Positions 43,246 to 51,517 of a DNA stretch of 64,000 nt are shown one piece after another. Under the pieces are notes generated by a model. The model made no database searches. It had not been told where the DNA came from and saw nothing but the letters and a program-made list of their open reading frames with translations. The translations under genes were made by a program, and so were the position numbers. This DNA comes from JBBQRS01 sp038214535 (GTDB lineage: Bacteria > Chloroflexota > Anaerolineae > CG2-30-64-16), in the NCBI GenBank assembly GCA_038214535.1, contig JBBQRS010000001.1, positions 1 through 64,000 of the forward strand. The letters are read 5' to 3'. Position 1 is the first letter of the stretch, and the number at the start of each line of letters is the position of its first letter.

Positions 43246-44625
43246 TTAGCGATTGACGAGCAGCCGGTTGACGGCATCGGTCAACTCGGCCACGGTGCTC
43301 ACCTGCAGGATGTTGGTGCAGAGCGGGGCGTATTTGAGCATATCGCTATCGCCGCTGCCCCATAACATCGGCGGCTCCGGGTTGAGCCAGATGGTGCGGT
43401 GGCTGCGGCGCGCGATCTGGCTGAACAGATCCAGCCGCGGGTCGTTGTAGTTGTTGCGCGCATCGCCCACCACAATGAACGTGGTACGATGATCTACGGT
43501 GTCCATGTAATCATGCTGGAACAACTCGAGGCTGTAGCCCAGGTCGGTGTTGTAATAGCCCGACGGCATTCGCAGCAGGACTTCGCCCACGGCGGTTTTG
43601 GCGTCGTTGCCCTCGAAATCCGGCGAGATATATTCCAGCCGATCAATGAAGGCGAACGCGTGCGTCTTGCTGATCTGATCCTTCATGGCGTAGATCAGGC
43701 TTAGCATCAACTCGGAGCAGGGGCGCATCGAGGTGCTGATATCGCAGATCACGACCAGCTTCGGCTTGAGGCGGCGGTCGCGATGCTTGATCTCGATGGG
43801 CACGCTGCCGTGTTTCAGGTTCGCGCGGATGGTGGCCTTGGCGTCGAGCTGGCCCGTCTTGGCCCGCTTCTGGCGCAACGCCACGCGGCTGCGCAGCAGT
43901 GCGGCCAGCCGTTGCACCTCTTTGCGTAAGCGATCCATGTCACGGTCGGAGAGGGCATTGAATGGCCGGTTGAGCAACCCGTCAATGTCATCCTCACGCC
44001 GTTGTTCGCTCATGTTCTCGGCAATTTGCCGGCCCGCGTGTTGGCGCAGTTGCTCCATCAGGCTCTGCTGGTTCGCCTGCAAGATTTCGCGCATCTGATC
44101 GAGGCGCTGTTTGTTCATGCCCAGCTTTTCCAGCATCTCCTGCAACTGCTTCAATGCTTCCTGAACCTCGCGGAAACGCAACGCCTGCGCCATGCGCCGC
44201 GCCAACCAATCGCGTTGACGCATGTCGTCGGCGCGATTCAGCCCCGTCATCTCGCCCAACCGGTCTAATTCTTCCTGGGTGAGTTGCTCGCCGCGCAGCA
44301 GGCGCTCCAGCATCTTTTGCAGTTGTTTGTTGAAGTTGCGCAGCGCCTCGGCCAGCATCGCGGCTTCTTCCAGCGTCATATCTTCGGCCAGGTTCATCAT
44401 TGGCGGGGCATCGGCGTTATCGAAGAAAAGCGGGAACAGCTCCTCGAAGGTTGCCAGGTCGCCCGCGTCCTTGACCAGCGTCGCGCGCAGGCTCAACCGA
44501 AACAGCTCGCGATCCATGATCCCGAGCTGCTCCACCGCGCGGAACGCGTCGGCGCTCTCGGCCAGGCTGATGCGCACGCCGCCATTCCGCAGCGCCGTAA
44601 TAAACTTGATAATGCGCTCTTCCAT
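43246..44625 (-). CDS. vWA-domain protein (CoxE-like)
   Basis: 459 residues. A helical N-terminal half (MEERIIKFITALRNGGVRIS; then charged coiled segments at about 120-240) precedes a von Willebrand factor A domain with the MIDAS sequence CDISTSM. The later segment YYNTDLGYSLELFQHDYMDT resembles the CoxE family. CoxE and MoxR proteins usually work as pairs, with the vWA partner acting as adaptor for the ATPase in metal or cofactor insertion or complex assembly. GGAG precedes the ATG. It follows the MoxR gene, separated by a composite palindrome. Confidence 0.88.
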   Translation of the reverse strand: MEERIIKFITALRNGGVRISLAESADAFRAVEQLGIMDRELFRLSLRATLVKDAGDLATFEELFPLFFDNADAPPMMNLAEDMTLEEAAMLAEALRNFNKQLQKMLERLLRGEQLTQEELDRLGEMTGLNRADDMRQRDWLARRMAQALRFREVQEALKQLQEMLEKLGMNKQRLDQMREILQANQQSLMEQLRQHAGRQIAENMSEQRREDDIDGLLNRPFNALSDRDMDRLRKEVQRLAALLRSRVALRQKRAKTGQLDAKATIRANLKHGSVPIEIKHRDRRLKPKLVVICDISTSMRPCSELMLSLIYAMKDQISKTHAFAFIDRLEYISPDFEGNDAKTAVGEVLLRMPSGYYNTDLGYSLELFQHDYMDTVDHRTTFIVVGDARNNYNDPRLDLFSQIARRSHRTIWLNPEPPMLWGSGDSDMLKYAPLCTNILQVSTVAELTDAVNRLLVNR

Positions 44626-44656
44626 TGCTTGCTCCTCGACTTTAGCTCTTGACTCT

Positions 44657-44750
44657 GTAGTCTAGCCCTTTGTGGGCGTTCGGCCCGCAGACGCCCACGA
44701 GGGGCGAAACTACAGGGCACGAGAGCAGACGCCACAAGGGGCTAGACTAC
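44657..44750. repeat. Palindromic repeat family B, composite copy 3
   Basis: GTAGTCTAGCCCTTTGTGGG at 44657, the partner arm CGCCCACGAGGGGCGAAACT ending near 44715, and a third arm GCCACAAGGGGCTAGACTAC to 44750. It is one full unit plus a half, perhaps from a nested insertion or a duplication. Confidence 0.78.
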
Positions 44751-44771
44751 GAGGGTGCGAGAGATTTTAAG

Positions 44772-45737
44772 TCAATTCAGCCGCCGGTAGGTGTCCTCAT
44801 CATCCCAGCGCCGGCGCTCCGACGTGCCGCGATCCAGTTCTGCGCGCACGCGTTGCAGGTCGCTCTCGTGTTTCAGCAGCACGCTCAACGTCGTTTCAAG
44901 GGTGTCACGATCCAGGTTGCGCGCGTTCAGGGTGACCAGCGCCTTGGCCCAATCCAGCGTCTCGGAGATGCTGGGCGATTTGCGCAGGTCCATGTTCCGC
45001 AGGCGATGCACCAACTCGACCGCCTGGCGCGCCAGTTTCGGCGCCAGCTCGGGGACTTTGAGTTGGACGACGTTCAACTCTTGCTCGACGTTGGGGTAAT
45101 CAATGAAGAGGTAGAGACAACGCCGTTTGAGGGCCTCGCTCAATTCGCGCGTGTTGTTGCTGGTGAGCACGACGAGGGGGCGATGCACCGCGACCAGCGT
45201 GCCCAACTCGGGGACGCTGACTTGAAAGTCGCTCAGGACTTCGAGCAGGAAGGCCTCGAACTCGGCGTCCGCGCGGTCAATCTCGTCAATCAGCAACACC
45301 GCGGGCTTCTCGCTGAGGATCGCCTTGAGCAGCGGGCGCTGCAACAAGAAGCGCATCGAGAAGAAGACGTCTTCCTCGGCGGCCAGCCGGTCGGCGGCAG
45401 CGGCCAGGCCCGTCGCGTCGGCCAGCGTCTCCTGGAGTTTGTCGCGCAGCAACTGCGTGTAGAGTAGTTGTTTCGCGTATTCCCATTCGTAGAGGGCCTT
45501 GGTCTCGTCCAACCCTTCATAGCACTGAAGGCGGATCAGTTCGCGCCCCGTCGCGCCGGCGATGGCCTTTGCGAGCTCGGTCTTGCCGACGCCCGCGGGG
45601 CCTTCCGTCAGCAAGGGCTTGCCGAGTTGCTGGGCCAGATACATGATCGTCGCGATTTCGTCGTTGGCGATGTACTGTTGTTCACCCAGGGCGTTCTTCA
45701 ACTGCTCAGGCGATTTGAATTGTCGGGTAGTGTCCAT
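44772..45737 (-). CDS. MoxR-family AAA+ ATPase
   Basis: 321 residues. Walker A GPAGVGKTEL near residue 46, Walker B VLLIDEIDRAD near 130, sensor-1 VLTSNNTRELSEALKRR and the MoxR-type C-terminal helical lid. The ATPase would remodel a client in the cytoplasm in partnership with the vWA protein encoded next. AAAGG lies 8 bases before the ATG at 45737 (MDTTRQ), preferred to 45746. Client unknown; the third gene is an MBL hydrolase rather than a dehydrogenase, so a role in a CO dehydrogenase complex is not indicated. Confidence 0.92.
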   Translation of the reverse strand: MDTTRQFKSPEQLKNALGEQQYIANDEIATIMYLAQQLGKPLLTEGPAGVGKTELAKAIAGATGRELIRLQCYEGLDETKALYEWEYAKQLLYTQLLRDKLQETLADATGLAAAADRLAAEEDVFFSMRFLLQRPLLKAILSEKPAVLLIDEIDRADAEFEAFLLEVLSDFQVSVPELGTLVAVHRPLVVLTSNNTRELSEALKRRCLYLFIDYPNVEQELNVVQLKVPELAPKLARQAVELVHRLRNMDLRKSPSISETLDWAKALVTLNARNLDRDTLETTLSVLLKHESDLQRVRAELDRGTSERRRWDDEDTYRRLN

Positions 45738-45828
45738 GCCACGCACCTTTCCATCGAGTCTATAGGGCGATCATACGGCATTTATCGCCCGTGTTCTGCA
45801 AGCTGGCTTCTGGTATGGGGAAATGGCG

Positions 45829-45859
45829 CAAAAAAACACCCCCACGAATCGTGGAGGTG
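45829..45859 (-). terminator. Rho-independent terminator after tRNA-Arg
   Basis: On the minus strand the stem CACCTCCACG/CGTGGGGGTG (45837-45859) is followed by seven T residues, 21 bases after the tRNA 3' end. Confidence 0.88.
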
Positions 45860-45879
45860 CGCCCCGGTGTTTATATCAG

Positions 45880-45951
45880 TACCCCCAGCAGGACTCGAAC
45901 CTGCGCTTTCGGCTCCGGAGGCCGACGCTCTATCCACTGAGCTATGGGGGC
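45880..45951 (-). tRNA. tRNA-Arg (anticodon CCG)
   Basis: 72 bases. Acceptor stem GCCCCCA/TGGGGGT (one G-T pair), D arm GCTCAGTGGATAGAGC, anticodon stem TCGGC/GCCGA with loop CTCCGGA, giving anticodon CCG and codon CGG. The variable loop has 4 bases, and the T arm is GCAGG-TTCGAGT-CCTGC. The CCA end is not encoded. A promoter and a terminator flank it. Confidence 0.95.
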
Positions 45952-45961
45952 TACAGAGTCC

Positions 45962-45989
45962 AGTATATCATAGCCGGGGAAGCGTGCAA
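45962..45989 (-). promoter_or_regulatory. tRNA-Arg promoter
   Basis: On the minus strand TTGCAC (45984-45989), a 16-base spacer and TATACT (45962-45967), immediately before the tRNA 5' end. Confidence 0.6.
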
Positions 45990-46018
45990 AACAGATCGGA
46001 TAAAAAGTACGGGCCGAA

Positions 46019-46044
46019 GTTAGGCACTGCCAGCCCTGCCTAAC
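46019..46044 (-). terminator. Hairpin after the ECF T-component gene
   Basis: GTTAGGCA (46019-46026) pairs with TGCCTAAC (46037-46044). On the minus strand it follows the ecfT stop by about 65 bases; a CTTTTT run comes 9 bases after. It may insulate the tRNA gene. Confidence 0.45.
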
Positions 46045-46108
46045 CCCGACCACGTTAAGCTAAGTGTATGCGATTTACCCGTTCACCTAAGTGATGCGTC
46101 ATACCATG

Positions 46109-46882
46109 TTAAAAGACGCGCAAGATCGTTGCCAGAATCACGATAAGTGCCAGAAAACCGGCGGCCAACCAGTCGGGGCGGCGCATGTGGAGTGGCTTGA
46201 AAACGGTCCGGTGGTCGGATGCGCCCAGGCCCCGCGCCTCCAGCGCCCAGCCGAGCGCCTCACCGTGACGCAGCGCCGACACCACCAGCGCGATCAGGAT
46301 CGGCTGGTACGCCTGCACCCGCTCGCGCAGGCTGCCCGCGTCCAGGTCGAGGCCGCGCGCCTGCTGGGCGTCTTTGATGCGCGCGTAGAGGCTGCCGAAG
46401 GTGGGCAGATAGCGGAACGCCAGGGCCAGCGTCAGGCCCCACTCATAGGGCATGTGGAGCGCGACGAACCCGCGCACCATGTCGGTCTGATCGGTGGTGT
46501 AAAGCCAGACGGCGAACACCATCGCCAGGGCCAGCAATCTGAGCGCCAGCAGCGCGCCCTGCTCGATGCCGGCGACGCGGACGTTGAGCGGGCCGAGCGA
46601 GAAGAGGATGGGGCTGTCCCCGCCCGCAAACAACGCAGAGAGGACGAAGATCAACAGCATCACGATGCTCATGTTGCGCCAAAGCCGCAAGATGCGTTGC
46701 GCCGGGACGCGCGCCGTCAGCAACAGCAGGGAGCACGTCGCGATCAGGCCGAGCTGCATCCAGGCAAAGGGATACATAAACGCCAGCAGCGTCGCCGTCA
46801 CCACGAAGGCCAGCTTGACGCGGGGATCGAGGCGGTGCAGCCAACTGTCGCCACGGAGGTAAAGCTGAAAATCGGTACGCAT
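46109..46882 (-). CDS. ECF transporter T component
   Basis: 257 residues with 5-6 membrane spans. It has the EcfT/CbiQ pattern: LDPRVKLAFVVTATLLAFMY near the N-terminus and the Ala-Arg-Gly coupling helices AQQARGLDLDAG and AWALEARGLGASDH near the C-terminus, which contact the ATPases. The ATG at 46882 follows the ATPase stop by one base. Closest in layout to YkoC of the HMP/thiamine type, but specificity is set by the S component, which is not in this window. Confidence 0.9.
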   Translation of the reverse strand: MRTDFQLYLRGDSWLHRLDPRVKLAFVVTATLLAFMYPFAWMQLGLIATCSLLLLTARVPAQRILRLWRNMSIVMLLIFVLSALFAGGDSPILFSLGPLNVRVAGIEQGALLALRLLALAMVFAVWLYTTDQTDMVRGFVALHMPYEWGLTLALAFRYLPTFGSLYARIKDAQQARGLDLDAGSLRERVQAYQPILIALVVSALRHGEALGWALEARGLGASDHRTVFKPLHMRRPDWLAAGFLALIVILATILRVF

Positions 46883-46883
46883 G

Positions 46884-48608
46884 TTATGGCCGCCCGACCC
46901 AGGCGGCGACAAACTGCTCCGGCGTGAGGATGTCGGTGGGCATCCCCGACCATGCGAGTCTTTCGGCCAGCCGCCGGACGCGCGGCGCCATCAACCCCGC
47001 TTCGGCCAGAACGCGCTTTTCGCCAAACAACGCAGCGGGCGCACCGTCGAAGATCACTTGGCCCGATGACAATGCAACGACCCGGCGGGCGTAATTCGCA
47101 ACCAGCCGCAGATCGTGGGTGATCAGCAACACGGTTCCGCCGCCCGCGTTGAACTGCTGCACGACGCGCATGATCTCGCGCTGACTACGCGCGTCCAGGC
47201 TATCGGTCGGCTCATCGAGGATCAGGGTGTCGGGCTGCGTGACGAGAACCGATGCCAATGCTACGAGCCGACGCTGCCCGTAGCCCAGCGAAGCGGGCGG
47301 CTGATCGGCATGTGCGGCCAGCCCGAACAGGTCGAGTGCCTTCGCGACCTGCTGCCCGACCACGGCCGCGGGCGCGCCCTGGACGCGCAACCCGAAGGCC
47401 AGCTCATCACGCACGGTCGCGGCGAAGATCTGGTGATCCGGGTTCTGGAAGACGTAGCCCACCCGCCGCGCCAGCGCGGACGTGCGCTGTGTGCGGGTAT
47501 CCAACCCATCCACCGAAACCGAACCCGCCGCGGGTTGCAACAATCCGTTTAGATGGCGCGCGAGGGTCGTTTTTCCTGATCCGTTGCGTCCCACCAGCGC
47601 GACGAACTCGCCGCGCCACAGGTTCAGGTTGACGTCGCGCAGCGCCGCCCGTTCCGCGTCGTAGCTGTAAAAAAGATGCTCGATGCGGATTTGTGGCGGG
47701 TCCGCGGACGGGATAGGGACGACTGTCGGGGCAGGGATGATGTCACCATGCGGCGTTTCTCGCCGCAGACGCCGGTATGCGGCGCTTACCGTGTTGAACT
47801 GGTAGGCGCGCCCCGTTGCTGCGCTCAAGCGCCGGCTCAACTCGGTCATTTCGGGCGTCGCCAGCCCCAGCGCGTGCAACGTGTCTGCCTCGCGGAGAAT
47901 CTCTTCAGGCGCGCCGTCCAGCGCGAGCACGCCCTCATCGAGCACGAGGATCCGATCCGCATAGCGCAGGGCGCGCTCGGTTTCCTGCGTCGCCATCAGG
48001 ACGGTCATACCGTGTTGCCGGGTGAGGTCGGCCAGCACGCCGAAGATCGCGGCCTTGCCCGCTGGGTCGAGGCTGGCGGTCGGCTCATCCAGCACGAGCG
48101 TCTGCGGGCGCATCGCCAGGACGGCGGCAATCGCCACCCGTTGCTTCTCACCGCCCGAAAGGAGCAGGGGCGAGCGGTCGCGGAAATCGGTCAGCCCGGT
48201 GACGCGCAGCGCCCACGCCAGGCGCTCGGCGATTTCGTCGGGCGGGACGCCCAAGTTCTCGGGGCCGAAGGCGATCTCGTCGTCCACGCGGGTATGGATC
48301 AGTTGGACTTCGGGGTCTTGAAAGACCATGCCGCTGAGGGGCGCCAGCGCCGCCACGGGGTGCTCTTTCGTGTTCCGGCCCTGCACCCACACGTCACCCC
48401 GGAAGACGCCGCCCGTCGCGTTGGGGATCAACCCGTTCAGCGTCAGGCAGAGTGTGGTTTTGCCTGCGCCCACCCGCCCTAACAGCGCCACGAATTGGCC
48501 GCGCGGAATCTCCACATTGACACCCCGCAGCACAGGCTGCGGGGGTAAATCTGGCCGGGCCGCCGGATATGCGTAATAGAGATCTCGGACGAGGATATCC
48601 GCTGTCAA
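46884..48608 (-). CDS. Fused double ATPase of an ECF transporter
   Basis: 574 residues made of two ABC cassettes. Cassette 1: Walker A GRVGAGKTTLC, Q-loop VFQDPEVQ, signature LLLSGGEKQRV, Walker B LVLDEPTASLD. Cassette 2 (from about 305): GRNGSGKTTLA, VFQNPDHQ, signature SLGYGQRRLVAL (a departure from LSGGQ) and LILDEPTDSLD, with H-loop ITHD. The fused A1-A2 layout matches YkoD-type ECF ATPases. It is followed directly by the T component; no S-subunit gene is seen on either side. Confidence 0.92.
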   Translation of the reverse strand: MTADILVRDLYYAYPAARPDLPPQPVLRGVNVEIPRGQFVALLGRVGAGKTTLCLTLNGLIPNATGGVFRGDVWVQGRNTKEHPVAALAPLSGMVFQDPEVQLIHTRVDDEIAFGPENLGVPPDEIAERLAWALRVTGLTDFRDRSPLLLSGGEKQRVAIAAVLAMRPQTLVLDEPTASLDPAGKAAIFGVLADLTRQHGMTVLMATQETERALRYADRILVLDEGVLALDGAPEEILREADTLHALGLATPEMTELSRRLSAATGRAYQFNTVSAAYRRLRRETPHGDIIPAPTVVPIPSADPPQIRIEHLFYSYDAERAALRDVNLNLWRGEFVALVGRNGSGKTTLARHLNGLLQPAAGSVSVDGLDTRTQRTSALARRVGYVFQNPDHQIFAATVRDELAFGLRVQGAPAAVVGQQVAKALDLFGLAAHADQPPASLGYGQRRLVALASVLVTQPDTLILDEPTDSLDARSQREIMRVVQQFNAGGGTVLLITHDLRLVANYARRVVALSSGQVIFDGAPAALFGEKRVLAEAGLMAPRVRRLAERLAWSGMPTDILTPEQFVAAWVGRP

Positions 48609-48644
48609 ACTTAACTCAACAATTCTTCAGGGACTTTACCATCT

Positions 48645-48702
48645 GTAGTCTAGCCCCTTGTGGGCGCCCGGCGCGACGAACGCCCACAAGGGGCTAGACA
48701 AC
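48645..48702. repeat. Palindromic repeat family B, copy 4
   Basis: Arms GTAGTCTAGCCCCTTGTGGG and CCCACAAGGGGCTAGACAAC. It lies between the binding-protein gene and the ECF ATPase and may decouple their expression. Confidence 0.85.
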
Positions 48703-48708
48703 CAGTTT

Positions 48709-49695
48709 TTATTTGGGTAAAAACGAAGGATCCACCATCTCCTGATAGGTCACGCTGCGGTCGAGCAGGCCCTTATCCTGCATCCACGCGATGACGTCGG
48801 CCACTTCGGCCTCTGTCGGGACGCCGGCCTCCGGGAAGGGCGGCATCTGATAGCTGTCTTGCACCGATTCCGGCACGCGTCCTTGCTCGATCAGCAAGCC
48901 GCGGTATTTCTCCGGGTTCGCGTTGAGCTCTACCACGGCCTTGTTCCACGCCGCCAGGAACTTGCGCACCGTCCCCGGCTTCGCAGTCAGGGCGTCGCTG
49001 CTGAACGTCAGCACCGACTGTGCGACTTCGGGATGCTGCGAGTCATCGGCGATCAGCTTTGCCCCTGCCGCGATCGCGCCCGACGCGAGCGGATCAGGCA
49101 GCGTGGCCGCCTTGAGGTTGCCGTTCATCAACTGCTCGAAGCGCACGGGAATCGCGCTCACTTCCACGATGGCAATGTTTTCGGCGGGCACACCTTCGGC
49201 GGTAAGAATGCGGTCGGTGAGATATTCGATGACGGTATTCTGGCTGATCCCGATGGGTACGTCTTTGAGGTCGGTGGGCGCGGTCAAGCCTGTGTCCGGC
49301 CCGGCGAGAATGCGAAACATCGGCGCGTTCGGGTAGGGCCGGCGCGACGTGTAAACAGCTTTAACGCGCGGCTCCTGCTTGTTGAGCAATGCCGTCGAAG
49401 GCAGGTCGGTCAGCACGCCGTCCGCCTGGCCCGTCTGGATCAACACATCACGTTCTTGCGCGCTCTTCACCGGGATCGCTTCGACCTCGATGCCCGCGTC
49501 TGCGAAATAGCCGTTTTGCTGGGCCACGTACAGCGGTAGGACATCCAGCACCGGCAATAGTCCTATCTTGAGTTTTGCATCTTCCGCCGCGGGGCTCGCG
49601 GTTTCTGTTTGGAGTGGAACACACCCGGCCAGAAGCCCAACCAGGGCAATGACGGCCAGTAAGGTCCACCTGCGGCCGACATAAATCTGTTTCAT
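48709..49695 (-). CDS. NMT1/THI5-like ABC substrate-binding lipoprotein
   Basis: 328 residues. Signal peptide with lipobox LLAGC, then a periplasmic-type two-lobe binding protein: LKIGLLPVLDVLPLYVAQQN, GYFADAGIEVEAIPVKSAQE, GQADGVLTDLPSTAL, LKAATLPDPLASGAI. This matches the NMT1/SsuA/ThiY group, which binds pyrimidine precursors, sulfonates or nitrate-like ligands; the ligand is not deducible. No cognate permease or ATPase of that type is beside it. Its only transporter neighbour is the ECF pair. AGGAG lies 12 bases before the ATG. Confidence 0.88.
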   Translation of the reverse strand: MKQIYVGRRWTLLAVIALVGLLAGCVPLQTETASPAAEDAKLKIGLLPVLDVLPLYVAQQNGYFADAGIEVEAIPVKSAQERDVLIQTGQADGVLTDLPSTALLNKQEPRVKAVYTSRRPYPNAPMFRILAGPDTGLTAPTDLKDVPIGISQNTVIEYLTDRILTAEGVPAENIAIVEVSAIPVRFEQLMNGNLKAATLPDPLASGAIAAGAKLIADDSQHPEVAQSVLTFSSDALTAKPGTVRKFLAAWNKAVVELNANPEKYRGLLIEQGRVPESVQDSYQMPPFPEAGVPTEAEVADVIAWMQDKGLLDRSVTYQEMVDPSFLPK

Positions 49696-49751
49696 CCTAA
49701 ACACATCTCCTATCAACACGATACAAGCATCATACAGGCTGACGCTTGAAA

Positions 49752-50324
49752 TTATAGCACAGGCGCACCAAAGAGATGTGTCATAACCACGCGCAGCCCG
49801 ATGCCGATCAGGATCAGTCCGCCGACGATTTCCATGCTCTTGCCGAACCGTTTGCCCAGTTTATGCCCCGCCAGCAACCCGATGAGCGAGAGTGCGGCGG
49901 TGATGATGCCGATGACCACTGCCGGATAGATGATGTTGACGCGCAGCATTGCCAGGCTAAGGCCTACGGCGAAGGCGTCAATGCTGACGGCTATGCTCAG
50001 CATAATCAGCGTCATCCCGCGCGACGGGTCTGTGTCATGACATTCGCCGTTCGGATCCAGCCCCGAACGGATCATGCGAATTCCGACGAAAGAGAGCAAG
50101 CCCAGCGCGATCCAGTGGTCAACCGGGGCGATCAGTCCCGCGACGCGCGACCCGATGAGCCAGCCCAGGATGGGCATGAACGCCTGGAAGAGCCCGAAGT
50201 GAAACGAGAGTCGAAACAGCGGTCTTGGCCCATAAGCATAATGCGTGGTTCCAATGCAGAGCGAGACGGCGAAGGCATCCATCGCCAGCCCGATCGCAAT
50301 CAGCACAACATCGGCAAAATCCAT
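49752..50324 (-). CDS. mntP: MntP-like manganese efflux protein
   Basis: 190 residues, six membrane spans in two homologous halves with the twin signatures GLAMDAFAVSL and SIDAFAVGLSLAM typical of MntP, whose aspartates carry Mn2+ out across the membrane. GAGGA precedes the ATG at 50324. No yybP-ykoY manganese riboswitch is recognisable in the 95-base gap upstream, which holds a terminator instead. Confidence 0.88.
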   Translation of the reverse strand: MDFADVVLIAIGLAMDAFAVSLCIGTTHYAYGPRPLFRLSFHFGLFQAFMPILGWLIGSRVAGLIAPVDHWIALGLLSFVGIRMIRSGLDPNGECHDTDPSRGMTLIMLSIAVSIDAFAVGLSLAMLRVNIIYPAVVIGIITAALSLIGLLAGHKLGKRFGKSMEIVGGLILIGIGLRVVMTHLFGAPVL

Positions 50325-50343
50325 TTGTCCTCTGTAGACATGC

Positions 50344-50380
50344 AAAACCGGCCGAACCCCGCTGAGCGCAGGTCGGCCGG
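50344..50380 (-). terminator. Rho-independent terminator of the nucleoside transporter operon
   Basis: On the minus strand, CCGGCCGACC pairs with GG-TTCGGCCGG around a CG-rich loop (50348-50380), then TTTT. It ends the operon 40 bases after the permease stop and just before mntP. Confidence 0.75.
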
Positions 50381-50419
50381 CGCATCTTGATCGTGTGATG
50401 ATAAAGTGACGCTACTGAG

Positions 50420-51514
50420 TTACTTTTCGTACGGCTGTCCATCGGCTGCCGGGGGCGTCGCCCGGCCCATCACACCCGCCAGAACTGCCATCGTGAGGAT
50501 GTACGGCAGCATTTGCGGGATTTGCGACGGGATATCCGGCCGGAAAATGCTGATTGTGGTCGTGACGCTGCTGCCCAGGCCAAAGATCAACGCGCCCAGC
50601 AACGCGCCAAAGGGCATCCATTTACCGAAGATCATCGCGGCCAACCCGATGAAGCCGAGGCCGTTGGTCATGCCGGGGTTGAACACATCTACGGCTTCCA
50701 GGGTGAACCACGCGCCGCCCAACCCGGCGATCAGGCTACCGATCCACACGGCGGTATAGCGGGTGCGATAGACGTTGACGCCAAGCGTATCCGCGGCCCG
50801 CGGATGCTCGCCGACGGCGCGGGTGCGCAGCCCCCAGCGGGTGTAGAACAGGGAAAATTGTGCAACGATCACCACGATCAGCATGATGTACACCAGCGGC
50901 TTTTGCTGAAACAGGACGGAGCCGATGATCGGAATTTGCGACAGCCCCGGAATCGGCATCGTCGGAAATGTGCCCGGCCCCGCCGGAATGTTTTCGGCCA
51001 AAAACTGCCGGTACATGTAGCCCGTAATGCCCAGCGACAGCATATTGACGACCGTACCGCTGATAATCTGGTCGGTCTTGAACTTGATGGACACCACAGA
51101 ATGTAACATCCCCAGCGCCAGCGCGCCGAGCATCCCCGCGCCCATCGCCAGCCAGCGGCTCACCTGGCCCGCAGTTTCCGGACCCAGCGGCCCCTGCATC
51201 GCCTGGAAGCTGAAGAGGTTGACGCCGTAGCAAACCATCGCCGCCATGAGCATCTGGCCTTCGATACCGATATTCACGATGCCTGATCGCTCACAGATCA
51301 GGCCGCACAACGCCGCGAACGCGATCGGCGTTGCCACGCGCAGGGTTTGCGACAGCGTGCCTTCGACGCATTTCGCGTCACACTGGCCGCCGATGATGAC
51401 GTTGAGGAGGAACCATCCGAACACCAGGGCGAAGAGGCCGAACAGGGCGTTCACCCACCAGCGTCCGCGCCAGCGTGATGTCTGATTTGATAGCGTGCGC
51501 GTTGCAGTCGTCAT
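50420..51514 (-). CDS. Nucleoside-type ABC transporter permease 2
   Basis: 364 residues, BPD_transp_2 family with about 8-9 spans. IVNIGIEGQMLMAAMVCYGV and YMYRQFLAENIPAG, GEHPRAADTLGVNVYRTRYT (EAA-like loop contacting the ATPase) and LGGAWFTLEAVDVFNPGMTN resemble BmpC/YufQ-type guanosine/uridine permeases. It forms the importer with the preceding permease, the double ATPase and the BMP binding protein. The start follows the previous stop by 3 bases. Confidence 0.92.
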   Translation of the reverse strand: MTTATRTLSNQTSRWRGRWWVNALFGLFALVFGWFLLNVIIGGQCDAKCVEGTLSQTLRVATPIAFAALCGLICERSGIVNIGIEGQMLMAAMVCYGVNLFSFQAMQGPLGPETAGQVSRWLAMGAGMLGALALGMLHSVVSIKFKTDQIISGTVVNMLSLGITGYMYRQFLAENIPAGPGTFPTMPIPGLSQIPIIGSVLFQQKPLVYIMLIVVIVAQFSLFYTRWGLRTRAVGEHPRAADTLGVNVYRTRYTAVWIGSLIAGLGGAWFTLEAVDVFNPGMTNGLGFIGLAAMIFGKWMPFGALLGALIFGLGSSVTTTISIFRPDIPSQIPQMLPYILTMAVLAGVMGRATPPAADGQPYEK

Positions 51515-51517
51515 GGC

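Noticed and set aside
49696..49751. TPP riboswitch before the NMT1-like binding protein
   Set aside because: Only 56 bases are available and the CTGAGA core is absent.
50325..50419. yybP-ykoY manganese riboswitch upstream of mntP
   Set aside because: The gap is largely the CCGGCCGA terminator hairpin; the conserved aptamer loops are not found.
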